A stretch of DNA of 8,399 nucleotides from Actinomycetota bacterium (GCA_023489205.1 JAMDDF010000116.1:1-8399); one strand, 5' to 3'. Positions 1 through 6,972 are shown, numbered from the stretch's first letter. The notes: generated from the sequence alone by a model not told the origin. A program made the numbers and translations.

Positions 1-812
1 CCACACCACAGCAGGTGCGCCGAGGTGTCGTACCAGTCCGAGGAAAGCGAGTCCTTGCGCGTCAGAGCTTCCTCATAGCCGAGGATTAGCGCCTCGTGGC
101 TCGTATAGAAGTCGACTTGGCGGAGGGTCTCCTCTGCTTGGAGGTCGATGCCGCAGGCCGCCATGAAGCGCATCGCCCGGTCGATCTCGGCGGCGGTCGC
201 CTCGTAGCGCTCACCTTCGCGGCTTGAAGCGACGAACTGTTGGTTCCACATGTGGACCTGTGACAGGTCGGCGAAACCGCCCTTGGTGAAGGCGCGCAGC
301 AGGTTGAGGGTGGACGCGGACTGGTGGTACGCGGCAATGAGCCGGGACGGGTCGGGCCGGCGGGCTTGGGCCGTCGGGGCGTCGTCGTTTACGATGTGGC
401 CCCTGAAGACCGGGATTTGCTCACCCCCGACGACCTCATAGGGCGAGGACCGGGGCTTGGCGAACTGCCCCGCGATCCGGCCCACCTTGACCACTGGTGT
501 GCCAGTGCCGTAGGTGAGCACCACCGCCATCTGCAAGATGACCTTCAACTTGTCACGGATGCTGTCGGCGCTGAAGTCGTTGAACGATTCCGCACAGTCC
601 CCAGCCTGGAGGAGGAAGGCACGACCCTCAGCCACCTGGGCAAGCGAACGGCGCAGAGCCCGGGCCTCCCCGGCGAACACGAGCGGCGGGAGCGTGGAAA
701 GCACCTTCAGGTTCTGTTCGAGGGCGTGCTCGTCGGGCCACTCGGGCTGCTGCTCGGCCCGTCGGGCTCGCCACGACGAGGGAGTCCAGGTGTTTAGCTG
801 CTCGTTTGCCAT
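1..812 (-). CDS. Class II 3-deoxy-7-phosphoheptulonate (DAHP) synthase, 5' part only
   Basis: Reading the minus strand from the ATG at 812-810 gives 270 codons with no stop before the window edge, so the C-terminal part (roughly 40% of a family protein of about 450-470 residues) is missing. The family condenses phosphoenolpyruvate and erythrose 4-phosphate, the first step of the cytosolic shikimate pathway. Class II hallmarks are visible: SWRARRAEQQPEWPD near residues 13-27, QAGDCAESF around 69-77 (C73 matches the family's metal-binding cysteine), KVGRIAGQFAKPRS around 109-122 (R112 in the PEP-binding position), and TSHEALILGYEEA and the partial SAHLLWCG near the edge. The ATG was chosen because the product then starts just before the conserved W..SW block. 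The frame stays open upstream to a GTG at 860, but neither start has a clear ribosome binding site. The gene is divergent from nadD. Class assignment is firm; the symbol (aroG/aroF/aroH) cannot be decided. Confidence 0.95.
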   Translation of the reverse strand, partial: MANEQLNTWTPSSWRARRAEQQPEWPDEHALEQNLKVLSTLPPLVFAGEARALRRSLAQVAEGRAFLLQAGDCAESFNDFSADSIRDKLKVILQMAVVLTYGTGTPVVKVGRIAGQFAKPRSSPYEVVGGEQIPVFRGHIVNDDAPTAQARRPDPSRLIAAYHQSASTLNLLRAFTKGGFADLSQVHMWNQQFVASSREGERYEATAAEIDRAMRFMAACGIDLQAEETLRQVDFYTSHEALILGYEEALTRKDSLSSDWYDTSAHLLWC

Positions 813-914
813 GACATTTAACCGTGACAGGCTAAAGGGCGCGAGGCAAGTCAATTGCACTCGAGCGGCCAGGAGCCCCCGCGCGTCCCCGCCCAACCCT
901 AAGGTTGCAGGTCA
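813..914. other. Divergent intergenic region, DAHP synthase / nadD
   Basis: These 102 bases separate two outward-facing genes and should hold promoters for both. On the minus strand TTGACT (854-849) and TAGCCT (834-829) resemble -35 and -10 boxes, but only 14 bases separate them, which is too short for a standard promoter. On the plus strand GTGACA (824-829) resembles a -35 box with no good -10 at 16-19 bases. Upstream of the nadD GTG there is an AAGG at 901-904 with 10-base spacing and an AGGT at 909-912 that is too close. I see no operator or riboswitch here. Confidence 0.4.
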
Positions 915-1511
915 GTGGGCGAGCGCATCGGGATCTTCGGGGGGACCTTCGACCCCGTGCACGTAGGCCACCTCGTGGCCGCAGTCAACGCTCGCCACGA
1001 CCTCGGCCTCGACCGGGTCGTCATGATGGTGGCCAACGTCCCCTGGCAAAAGACCGCCCAGAGGACAGTGAGCCCGGCAGAAGACCGACTGGCCATGGTG
1101 GAGGCGGCCGTCGAGGGGCTACCCGGGGTAGAGGCCAGCAGGCTCGAGCTCGACCGAGGGGGGCCGTCTTACACCGCAGACACCGTTTCCCAAATGGCCG
1201 CCCTCCACCCCGGCGCCGAGCTCTTCGTGATCGTCGGCTGGGACGTAGGCGCGGAGCTTGAAACCTGGGAGCGCATCGAGGAGGTCCGCGACGTGGCAAC
1301 CCTCGTCGTTGTCAACAGGCCCGGCACCCCTCCGCCCGACGGGCTCCGCCGGCAAGGGTGGCGCCTCGAGGAGGTGACGGTCCCCAACTTAGAGATCTCC
1401 AGTACAGACCTTCGCGCCCGAGCGGCCATGGGACGACCGCTCGAGTACCTCGTCCCCGGGCCCGTGGTAGTCGTGATGAAGGAGCGGGGACTGTACTCTA
1501 TTAATGGATGA
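915..1511 (+). CDS. nadD: Nicotinate-nucleotide adenylyltransferase
   Basis: The 198-residue product is of normal length for NadD, the cytosolic enzyme that adenylates nicotinate mononucleotide with ATP to give deamido-NAD. It opens with the nucleotidyltransferase signature GIFGGTFDPVHVGHL (residues 6-20, with the HxGH pair H16 and H19). It ends with ISSTDLRARAAMGRPLEYLV (161-180), the SSTxhR ATP-binding motif and the following helix, and VVVMKERGLY near the C-terminus. The start is a GTG at 915, which puts the P-loop-like motif five residues from the N-terminus as in relatives; upstream ribosome-binding signals are weak. The stop TGA (1509-1511) overlaps the ATG of the next gene (ATGA), so translation is probably coupled. 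It is the first gene of a three-gene plus-strand unit ending in rsfS, and nadD-rsfS proximity is common in bacteria. Confidence 0.97.
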   Translation: MGERIGIFGGTFDPVHVGHLVAAVNARHDLGLDRVVMMVANVPWQKTAQRTVSPAEDRLAMVEAAVEGLPGVEASRLELDRGGPSYTADTVSQMAALHPGAELFVIVGWDVGAELETWERIEEVRDVATLVVVNRPGTPPPDGLRRQGWRLEEVTVPNLEISSTDLRARAAMGRPLEYLVPGPVVVVMKERGLYSING

Positions 1512-1753
1512 CCACAACAGCCGGGGCCAGGCCAGGGCCAGGCGAGCCGCCCGCTACACGCGGCGCCCGGCACAGGCGCTCTGACCAGCGCAGGCTAGCC
1601 CTTGAAAAGGTTTTGGCTGGCCTGGCGCTGTTCGTTGCTTTTGCCGTCACGGTCGCCCTGCTCGGGTTGCAGTGGCTCGGCAACCAGGGCACCTCCGCCT
1701 CGGTGGGCGTTCAAGCGGGCCACTTGATCACTAGTGAGGTGCAAGCTTCTTGA
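1508..1753 (+). CDS. Unrecognised 81-residue single-pass membrane protein
   Basis: I do not recognise this protein. It starts at the ATG overlapping the nadD stop and ends at a TGA (1751-1753) overlapping the rsfS start, so it is locked between two real genes by 4-base overlaps on both sides; this is the main reason to believe it. Residues 1-34 are rich in Arg, Pro and Gly (GARHRRSDQRR at 19-29). Residues 35-57 form one hydrophobic segment (VLAGLALFVAFAVTVALLGL and following) that would span the membrane. About 24 polar residues follow. The basic N-terminus predicts inside-in topology. It has no lipobox and no recognisable catalytic motif. In several actinobacteria a large LytR-CpsA-Psr cell-wall protein, itself with an N-terminal membrane helix, lies between nadD and rsfS. 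This could be a remnant of such a gene or an unrelated small protein; that is inference. A GC-rich gccag repeat lies at 1525-1542, in the N-terminal coding part. Confidence 0.7.
   Translation: MTTTAGARPGPGEPPATRGARHRRSDQRRLALEKVLAGLALFVAFAVTVALLGLQWLGNQGTSASVGVQAGHLITSEVQAS
1736..1741 (+). promoter_or_regulatory. Ribosome binding site supporting the rsfS TTG start
   Basis: GAGGTG lies 8 bases upstream of the TTG at 1750-1752, inside the end of the preceding small gene. This is the best Shine-Dalgarno match on the plus strand here, and it favours TTG over the internal GTG at 1822 as the rsfS start. Confidence 0.55.
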
Positions 1754-2193
1754 CCTTCGCGCCCAACGCAACCCTTGCTTGGGGCGCTGGTGAGGCTCTG
1801 CCCGGCCCTAGGGCCAGGCACGTGCGGGAGCGTTGCGCAGTGGTCGCCAGAGCAGCGTCGTCCAAGCTCGGCCGCGGCACGGTCGTGCTCGGAGTAGACA
1901 AACTGTTCGGGCTAGCTGACGCTTTCGTCATCACCAGCGGCTCTAACCCCCGCCAGGTGCGCAGCATATGCGACGAGATCGAGCGCCAAGTGAAGCTATC
2001 TGGCGGCGGCGGGCCTATCTCCGTTGAGGGCCTCGGCGACGCCAGCTGGGTGCTCATGGACTACGGCGACTTCGTCGTCCACGTATTTCTAGACGAACTG
2101 CGCGGCTTTTACGACCTAGAAGGGCTCTGGGGCGACGCCCCACAGTGGGCATGGGACGACGACCTCGACGCCCTGAGCGACGCAAAGGCTTAG
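1750..2193 (+). CDS. rsfS: Ribosomal silencing factor RsfS (Iojap/YbeB family)
   Basis: RsfS binds ribosomal protein L14 on the 50S subunit and blocks subunit joining when nutrients are scarce. The 147-residue product shows the family core: a first helix with VVARAASSKLG, then VVLGVDKLFGLADAFVITSG, RQVRSICDEIE, SVEGLGDASWVLMDYGDFVVHVF (ending near residue 113) and FYDLEGLWGDAP (120-131). An acidic tail follows. The TTG start overlaps the previous stop (TTGA) and has GAGGTG upstream. It adds about 24 residues rich in Ala, Gly and Pro before the conserved part. A GTG at 1822 (residue 25), with AGGG 8 bases upstream, would give a 123-residue protein nearer to the usual family size, so the true start is open. 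The gene ends tail-to-tail with rpsJ. Confidence 0.95.
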   Translation: MTFAPNATLAWGAGEALPGPRARHVRERCAVVARAASSKLGRGTVVLGVDKLFGLADAFVITSGSNPRQVRSICDEIERQVKLSGGGGPISVEGLGDASWVLMDYGDFVVHVFLDELRGFYDLEGLWGDAPQWAWDDDLDALSDAKA

Positions 2194-2243
2194 CTACCTA
2201 AGTGCTTGCCCTGCTCTCACGAGGGCCCTAAGCACCTAAAGCT
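2192..2243. terminator. Imperfect inverted repeat between convergent rsfS and rpsJ
   Basis: Three matching arm segments can pair: AGCT (2192-2195) with AGCT (2240-2243), GTGCTT (2202-2207) with AAGCAC (2230-2235), and CCCT (2209-2212) with AGGG (2222-2225), leaving internal mismatches. On the plus strand a TTTT run (2257-2260) follows about 14 bases later, already inside rpsJ. The position between convergent genes suits a two-way terminator. The stem is broken and there is no adjacent T-tract, so this is tentative. Confidence 0.35.
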
Positions 2244-2252
2244 GGCCGAGAG

Positions 2253-2579
2253 TCAGTTTTGCTGTATCTTGATCTCGATATCGACACCAGCCGGTAGCTC
2301 TATGCGCTGGAGAGAATCTACCGTTTTGGAGCTGTGCTCGACTATGTCCAAGAGCCGCTTGTGCACCCTCATCTCGAAGTGCTCACGGCTGTCTTTGTAC
2401 TTATGAGGGCTCCGGATGACCGTCCAACGCTTGATCTCAGTCGGCAGCGGGACGGGCCCACGCACCTTAGCCTGGGTCCGCAGGACCGTCTCTACGATTT
2501 TGCGGGTCGACTGGTCTATGACCTCATGGTCATAGGCATTGAGCCTGATCCTTATCCGCTGCCTGGTGCCGTCAGCCAC
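2253..2579 (-). CDS. rpsJ: 30S ribosomal protein S10
   Basis: The 108-residue product is full-length S10, a 30S head protein that is also the NusE partner of NusB in transcription antitermination. Diagnostic stretches are [20 protein letters not shown], the loop [36 protein letters not shown] and the C-terminal strand [10 protein letters not shown]. The [15 protein letters not shown] form is the actinobacterial one. The start is a GTG (2579-2577) with AGAGGG on the minus strand at 2591-2586, spaced 6 bases away. It follows tuf after 24 bases, so it is very likely cotranscribed with it. What is odd is what follows: rplC and the rest of the S10 operon are absent and the convergent rsfS gene is found instead. 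Confidence 0.99.
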   Translation of the reverse strand: MADGTRQRIRIRLNAYDHEVIDQSTRKIVETVLRTQAKVRGPVPLPTEIKRWTVIRSPHKYKDSREHFEMRVHKRLLDIVEHSSKTVDSLQRIELPAGVDIEIKIQQN

Positions 2580-2603
2580 AAAGAGCCCTCTTTCCCGGTC
2601 TTA

Positions 2604-3794
2604 TTACTTGATGATCTTGGTGACTCGGCCGGCGCCAACGGTACGGCCACCCTCACGGATGGCAAAACGAAGGCCCTCGTCCATAGCGATCGGCTTTTGC
2701 AGCTCCACAGTCATTGTCACGTTGTCTCCAGGCATGACCATTTCGGTCCCTTCCGGAAGGGTGATGCTGCCAGTGACGTCGGTAGTACGGAAGTAGAACT
2801 GCGGCCGGTAGTTGGTGAAGAACGGCTTGTGACGGCCACCCTCTTCCTTGGTTAGGACGTAAACCGCAGCCTCAAAGTTGGTGTGAGGAGTGATAGAGCC
2901 AGGCTTGCACAGCACCTGGCCGCGCTCGACCTCTTCCTTCTTGGTCCCCCGGAGCAGGACACCGATGTTGTCGCCGGCCTGGCCTTCGTCCAAGATCTTG
3001 CGGAACATCTCGACGCCCGTGCAGACGGTCCTCGCCGTCGGGCGAAGGCCCACGATCTCTATCTGGTCGTTGACCTTGATGACGCCTCGCTCGACCTTGC
3101 CGGTCGCCACTGTGCCGCGCCCTGAGATGGTAAAGACGTCCTCGATCGGCATCAAGAACGGTTTTTCGATCTCGCGCACTGGCTCAGGTATGTAGCTGTC
3201 GACGGCCTCCATCAGCCGGAGGACGCCCTGGGCGGCCTCGGCGTCACCATTTAGGGCTTTTAAGGCCGAAACCCGCACTATCGGTGTGTCGTCACCGGGG
3301 AACTCGTAGGCGTTGAGCAGCTCACGGACTTCAAGCTCAACCAGCTCGAGCAGCTCTTCGTCGTCCATCATGTCGACCTTGTTGAGCGCCACCACGATCG
3401 AGGGCACGCCTACCTGGCGGGCAAGGAGCACGTGCTCCCGTGTCTGGGGCATAGGACCATCGGGCGCGGAGACAACGAGGATGGCCCCGTCGACCTGCGC
3501 GGCCCCCGTGATCATGTTTTTGATGTAGTCAGCGTGGCCCGGCATGTCGACGTGCGCGTAGTGGCGCTTGTCGGTCTCGTACTCGACGTGCGCGATGTTG
3601 ATCGTGATGCCCCGCTGCTTCTCCTCGGGCGCCTTGTCGATCGAGTCGAACGCGTAGAAGCTGTTGTGCTGGGGGTCGTGCTCGGCTAGGACCTTTGTGA
3701 TCGCCGCCGTGAGCGTGGTCTTGCCGTGGTCGATATGGCCCATGGTCCCGATGTTCAAGTGGGGCTTGGTACGCTCGAAGTGCTTCTTTGCCAT
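2604..3794 (-). CDS. tuf: Translation elongation factor Tu
   Basis: EF-Tu delivers aminoacyl-tRNA to the ribosomal A site as a GTP complex. The 396-residue product is full length. All five GTPase motifs are visible: GHIDHGKT (19-26), RGITI (61-65), DMPGH (83-87, with catalytic H87), NKVD (138-141) and SALKAL (176-181). The two beta-barrel domains follow, including the run from [17 protein letters not shown] onwards, and the end [15 protein letters not shown] is typical. Codons close with a tandem stop, TAA TAA (2606-2601). The ATG is the only sensible start because it gives the conserved [13 protein letters not shown]-terminus. The nearest purine-rich site, AGGGAG, is about 13 bases upstream, which is long. 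A 102-base gap to fusA with a candidate promoter suggests that tuf-rpsJ can be transcribed separately from the upstream operon. No resistance-type change is obvious by eye. Confidence 0.99.
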   Translation of the reverse strand: MAKKHFERTKPHLNIGTMGHIDHGKTTLTAAITKVLAEHDPQHNSFYAFDSIDKAPEEKQRGITINIAHVEYETDKRHYAHVDMPGHADYIKNMITGAAQVDGAILVVSAPDGPMPQTREHVLLARQVGVPSIVVALNKVDMMDDEELLELVELEVRELLNAYEFPGDDTPIVRVSALKALNGDAEAAQGVLRLMEAVDSYIPEPVREIEKPFLMPIEDVFTISGRGTVATGKVERGVIKVNDQIEIVGLRPTARTVCTGVEMFRKILDEGQAGDNIGVLLRGTKKEEVERGQVLCKPGSITPHTNFEAAVYVLTKEEGGRHKPFFTNYRPQFYFRTTDVTGSITLPEGTEMVMPGDNVTMTVELQKPIAMDEGLRFAIREGGRTVGAGRVTKIIK

Positions 3795-3821
3795 TTTGTT
3801 CTAATTGCTCCCTGTGCGGGC

Positions 3822-3837
3822 CCGGCCATCCGGCCGG
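3822..3837 (-). promoter_or_regulatory. Hairpin at the start of the tuf leader
   Basis: On the minus strand CCGGCC-GGAT-GGCCGG forms a perfect 6-bp all-GC stem with a 4-base loop. It would occupy about nucleotides 8-23 of a transcript starting near 3844. No T-tract follows, so it is not a standard intrinsic terminator for fusA. It may stabilise the tuf mRNA 5' end or cause pausing; the function is inferred. Confidence 0.45.
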
Positions 3838-3849
3838 AAGCGGTCCAAT

Positions 3850-3879
3850 ACGTTAGCAGCTGATGGGCACTACTGACAC
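3850..3879 (-). promoter_or_regulatory. Candidate promoter for tuf-rpsJ
   Basis: The minus strand carries -10 TAACGT (3855-3850), preceded directly by TGC (an extended -10). GTGTCA (3879-3874) matches the -35 TTGACA at four of six positions, with an 18-base spacer. The predicted start is near 3844, giving a leader of about 50 bases. The extended -10 matches that upstream of rpsL. A 5-bp inverted repeat, CTGAC/GTCAG (3873-3887), overlaps the -35 box. Confidence 0.5.
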
Positions 3880-3896
3880 CTGGTCAGCGCTACAGC

Positions 3897-5999
3897 CTAT
3901 TCGCCCCTGACCTTCGCCACGATGTCCCTTGCCACCTGTTCGGGCACCTCCTGGTAGCTCTTGAACTGCATCGTGTAGGTAGCCCGTCCCTGCGTCCGGC
4001 TGCGCAGGTCAGTCGCGTAGCCGAACATCTCGGCAAGTGGCACGTCGGCACGCACTACCTGGTTGTTGGCCAGCTGCTCCATGCCACCGACATGGCCCCG
4101 ACGTGAGGACAGGTCACCTATCACGTCTCCAAGGTAGTCCTCGGGCGTCACGACCTCGACGGCCATTATGGGCTCCAAGAGGACCGGGCTCGCGCGCCGA
4201 CAGGCCTCCTTGAAGCACATCGAGGCAGCGATCTTGAAGGCCATCTCGGACGAGTCGACCTCGTGGAAAGAGCCGAACACCAAGGTGGCGCGCAAGTCGA
4301 CGACCGGGTAACCAGCCAGGACCCCAGACTGCATGGCGTCTTGGATGCCAGAGTCGACGGCTGGGATGTACTCCTTGGGGATCACGCCTCCCGTGATCTT
4401 GTCGACGAACTCGTAGCCCCCTCCGGGGCCCGTCGGCTCCAAGTTGAGCACCACATGGCCGTACTGGCCACGGCCACCAGTCTGGCGCACGTAACGGTGC
4501 TCGACCTTTTCGACTGCCTTCCTAATCGTCTCGCGATAGGCAACTTGCGGCTTGCCCACATGGGCGTCAACGCGAAACTCGCGTAGCATCCGGTCGACCA
4601 GCACCTCCAAGTGGAGCTCGCCCATGCCGCCGATGACGGTCTGGCCGGTCTCCTCGTCGGCGTGCACCCTGAAGGTGGGGTCCTCTTCGGACAGCGACTG
4701 CAGCGCCCTGGACAGCTTGTCCTGGTCGGCTTTGGTCTTAGGCTCCACTGCTACGTGGATGACCGGCTCGGGAAAGTCGAGCGCCTCAAGCACGACCGGT
4801 GCCGAGGAATCGCAAAGGGTATCGCCAGTCGTGGTCTGCTTGAGCCCCACTAGGGCGACGATGTCACCAGCGTAGGCGACATCACGTGGCTCTCGATGGT
4901 TGGCGTGCATCTGGACGATGCGCCCGATGCGCTCCTTGCGGTCTTGGGTCGAGTTGAGGACCGAGTCGCCCTGGGACGCCATGCCGGAGTAAACGCGCGC
5001 GAACACGAGCTTGCCCAGGTGCTGGTCCGCCATGATCTTGAACGCGAGCGCGGCAAAAGGCTCTTTGTCGTCCGCCCGCCTCTCCACCTCGGCCCCGGTC
5101 TTCGGGTCGGTACCCCTAGTCGGGGGTATATCGAGGGGGCTCGGCAGGTACCACACGACCGCGTCGAGCATCGGCTGGACGCCTTTGTTTTTAAAAGCGG
5201 CGCCACATAGCACCGGGACCGCCTGGCCCGCGATGGTGGCCCGCCGCAGCGCTAGGCGCAGGTCGTCACCGGTTATCTCCTCGTCAGCGAGGAACTTCTC
5301 GGTGATGGTGTCGTCAAAATTGGAAAGCGTGTCGATGAGCTCGTGGCGCCCCTTCTCGGCGGCCGCTTTCAAGTCGTCAGGCACCTCTAGGGTATTGAAC
5401 GCCTCCCCCCGAGGCGAGCTTTCGTCCCACACCAAAGCCTTTTGCTCGATGAGGTCGACGACGCCGACGAAGGTCCCCTCGGCACCAATGGGGATCTGCA
5501 CGACCGCTGGCGTAGCCCCCAAGCGGTCCTGGATCATGTCCACGCAGCGCGCGAAGTTGGCACCGATACGGTCCATCTTGTTGACAAAACAGATGCGCGG
5601 CACACCGTACTTGTCGGCTTGGCGCCACACGGTCTCGCTCTGGGGCTCCACGCCCGCGACGGCGTCGAAAACCGCCACCGCGCCGTCGAGGACCCTGAGA
5701 GAGCGCTCGACCTCAACGGTGAAGTCGACGTGCCCAGGCGTATCGATGATGTTGATGCGGTGGTCAGCCCAGTGGCAGGTTGTCGCAGCCGAAGTGATGG
5801 TTATACCCCGCTCCTGCTCTTGGGGCATCCAGTCCATCGTCGCGCTGCCCTCGTGCACCTCACCGATCTTGTAGTTGACGCCGGTGTAGTAGAGGATCCG
5901 CTCGGTCGTGGTGGTCTTGCCCGCGTCAATATGGGCCATGATCCCGATGTTGCGGGTCCGGGCTAGAGGGAACTCTCTTTTGTTGACAGTATCGGCCAT
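3897..5999 (-). CDS. fusA: Translation elongation factor G
   Basis: EF-G is the ribosomal translocation GTPase, which also helps recycle ribosomes. The 700-residue product is standard length and uninterrupted. Visible G motifs are AHIDAGKT (22-29), RGITI (64-68), DTPGH (86-90) and NKMD (140-143), followed by [10 protein letters not shown] in the G domain. Downstream are [13 protein letters not shown] in domain [15 protein letters not shown] in domain IV, and [20 protein letters not shown] and [18 protein letters not shown] in domain V. The last two identify a canonical EF-G rather than a tetracycline-resistance relative or EF-G2. The ATG gives the usual short N-terminus before [16 protein letters not shown]. 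No clear Shine-Dalgarno lies ahead of it. The 47-base gap after rpsG contains no promoter I can see, so fusA is probably read from the rpsL promoter. The stop is TAG. Confidence 0.99.
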   Translation of the reverse strand: MADTVNKREFPLARTRNIGIMAHIDAGKTTTTERILYYTGVNYKIGEVHEGSATMDWMPQEQERGITITSAATTCHWADHRINIIDTPGHVDFTVEVERSLRVLDGAVAVFDAVAGVEPQSETVWRQADKYGVPRICFVNKMDRIGANFARCVDMIQDRLGATPAVVQIPIGAEGTFVGVVDLIEQKALVWDESSPRGEAFNTLEVPDDLKAAAEKGRHELIDTLSNFDDTITEKFLADEEITGDDLRLALRRATIAGQAVPVLCGAAFKNKGVQPMLDAVVWYLPSPLDIPPTRGTDPKTGAEVERRADDKEPFAALAFKIMADQHLGKLVFARVYSGMASQGDSVLNSTQDRKERIGRIVQMHANHREPRDVAYAGDIVALVGLKQTTTGDTLCDSSAPVVLEALDFPEPVIHVAVEPKTKADQDKLSRALQSLSEEDPTFRVHADEETGQTVIGGMGELHLEVLVDRMLREFRVDAHVGKPQVAYRETIRKAVEKVEHRYVRQTGGRGQYGHVVLNLEPTGPGGGYEFVDKITGGVIPKEYIPAVDSGIQDAMQSGVLAGYPVVDLRATLVFGSFHEVDSSEMAFKIAASMCFKEACRRASPVLLEPIMAVEVVTPEDYLGDVIGDLSSRRGHVGGMEQLANNQVVRADVPLAEMFGYATDLRSRTQGRATYTMQFKSYQEVPEQVARDIVAKVRGE

Positions 6000-6046
6000 C
6001 TTGGTTTGCCCAGTCAGTTGTCGTGCGTCTTGCGCGCTTAAGTTGC

Positions 6047-6517
6047 CTACCAGCGGTAGTGGGCAAAGGCCCGGTTGGACTCGGCCATCTTGTGCATGTC
6101 CTCCCGGCGCTTCACTGCCGCCCCGGTGCCGTTAGAAGCGTCCATGAGCTCGCCCGCCAAGCGCTCAGCCATGGTCTTCTCACGCCTCTGCCTCGCATAG
6201 CCTACCAGCCAGCGAACCGAAAGCGTCGAAGCCCTGCGGGGTTTCACGTCAACGGGGACCTGGTAAGTGGCGCCCCCGACCCGACGGCTCTTCACCTCGA
6301 GCTGAGGCCTCGTGTTGTCTACGGCCCGCTTTAGCACGGTGATCGGCTCGCCGCCACCTTTCTCTTTCAAGGTGTCCAAAGCGCTGTAGACGATGTGCTC
6401 AGCAACGCTGCGCTTACCACGCGAAAGCACCTTGTTGACAAGCTGGGTGACGAGCACAGAGTGGTATATGGGATCAGGCGCGAGCTCTCGGCGCGGCGCC
6501 GGGCCTTTTCTCGGCAT
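6047..6517 (-). CDS. rpsG: 30S ribosomal protein S7
   Basis: S7 nucleates assembly of the 30S head by binding the 3' domain of 16S rRNA and contacts E-site tRNA. The 156-residue product begins [18 protein letters not shown] and contains [54 protein letters not shown] and the C-terminal [15 protein letters not shown], a complete family pattern of actinobacterial type. It lies only 11 bases after rpsL, with a strong ribosome binding site overlapping the rpsL stop. In E. coli S7 represses its own operon through the rpsL-rpsG spacer; here that spacer is too short to hold a comparable structure. The stop is TAG. Confidence 0.99.
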   Translation of the reverse strand: MPRKGPAPRRELAPDPIYHSVLVTQLVNKVLSRGKRSVAEHIVYSALDTLKEKGGGEPITVLKRAVDNTRPQLEVKSRRVGGATYQVPVDVKPRRASTLSVRWLVGYARQRREKTMAERLAGELMDASNGTGAAVKRREDMHKMAESNRAFAHYRW

Positions 6518-6524
6518 GTGGTCT

Positions 6525-6530
6525 CCTCCT
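6525..6530 (-). promoter_or_regulatory. Strong Shine-Dalgarno for rpsG overlapping the rpsL stop
   Basis: AGGAGG on the minus strand (6530-6525) lies 7 bases from the rpsG ATG. Its first two bases are the last two bases of the rpsL TAG stop (6531-6529). A ribosome terminating on rpsL would sit on this site, which suggests coupled S12 and S7 synthesis. Confidence 0.8.
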
Positions 6531-6897
6531 AGGCCTTCTTCGCCCCGTAGCGGCTGCGCGCCTGCTTGCGGTCCCGGACCCCAGCGGTGTCAAGGGTGCC
6601 ACGAACGACCTTGTAACGGACCCCCGGCAGGTCTTTGACACGTCCACCCCTCACGAGCACGATCGAGTGCTCTTGGAGGTTGTGCCCGACGCCCGGGATG
6701 TAGGCGGTGATCTCAAAGCCAGAAGACAACCTCACCCGGGCTACCTTGCGTAGCGCCGAGTTGGGCTTCTTCGGCGTGTTGGTGTAGACGCGGGTGCACA
6801 CCCCACGGCGCTGAGGAGCACCCCGCAACGCAGGTGTCTTGGTCTTTTTTGAACTCTTCTGGCGCCCCTTGCGCACCAGTTGGGCAATCGTGGGCAT
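6529..6897 (-). CDS. rpsL: 30S ribosomal protein S12
   Basis: S12 lies at the decoding centre of the 30S subunit and affects accuracy and streptomycin response. The 122-residue product carries [67 protein letters not shown] and the ending [13 protein letters not shown]. The lysines altered in streptomycin-resistant strains are both wild type (K43 in TPKKPNS and K88 in RVKDLPG), so this copy looks drug-sensitive. D89, the residue methylthiolated in some bacteria, is also present. A27 replaces the cysteine found in E. coli ACPQKRG, while C34 remains. The ATG lacks a clear Shine-Dalgarno (only GAGACGAG nearby) and follows a leader of about 70 bases. It is the first gene after the rpoC gap and probably the first gene of its own transcript. 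Confidence 0.99.
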   Translation of the reverse strand: MPTIAQLVRKGRQKSSKKTKTPALRGAPQRRGVCTRVYTNTPKKPNSALRKVARVRLSSGFEITAYIPGVGHNLQEHSIVLVRGGRVKDLPGVRYKVVRGTLDTAGVRDRKQARSRYGAKKA

Positions 6898-6942
6898 GAA
6901 CTCGTCTCTGGGAAAGGAAGGCTCTTGTAGGACAGGCGCGAA

Positions 6943-6962
6943 CCTCCAGGCTGGCCCGGAGG
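6943..6962 (-). promoter_or_regulatory. Hairpin at the start of the rpsL leader
   Basis: On the minus strand CCTCCGGG-CCAG-CCTGGAGG forms an 8-bp stem with one G-U pair and a 4-base loop. It covers about nucleotides 7-26 of a transcript starting near 6968. Copies of aggacagg (plus-strand sense) lie at 6929-6936 and 6960-6967, the second overlapping the stem. No T-tract follows. Position and loop size parallel the tuf leader hairpin. Confidence 0.45.
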
Positions 6963-6972
6963 ACAGGTCACC

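Noticed and set aside
829..854. Promoter for the DAHP synthase gene (TTGACT / TAGCCT)
   Set aside because: The spacer is only 14 bases, too short for a standard promoter, so no promoter is called.
858..860. Upstream in-frame GTG start for DAHP synthase
   Set aside because: It has no ribosome binding site and would add 16 residues beyond the expected N-terminus. It is kept only as an alternative.
324..966. Plus-strand open frames (157 and 150 codons) in the left part
   Set aside because: They overlap the DAHP synthase coding strand, whose translation matches its family throughout. One of them also runs into nadD in a different frame.
1525..1542. gccag repeats as a tandem repeat element
   Set aside because: They are only three short imperfect units within the Arg/Pro/Gly-rich coding start of the small membrane gene.
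2334..2855. 173-codon plus-strand frame across the rpsJ/tuf boundary
   Set aside because: It spans two certain minus-strand genes and has no independent signal.
3822..3837. Intrinsic terminator for fusA
   Set aside because: The hairpin has no T-tract on either side and lies downstream of the candidate tuf promoter, so a leader role fits better.
5011..5874. 287-codon plus-strand open frame opposite fusA
   Set aside because: It is antisense to conserved EF-G domains, with Ser/Thr-rich composition typical of a shadow frame.
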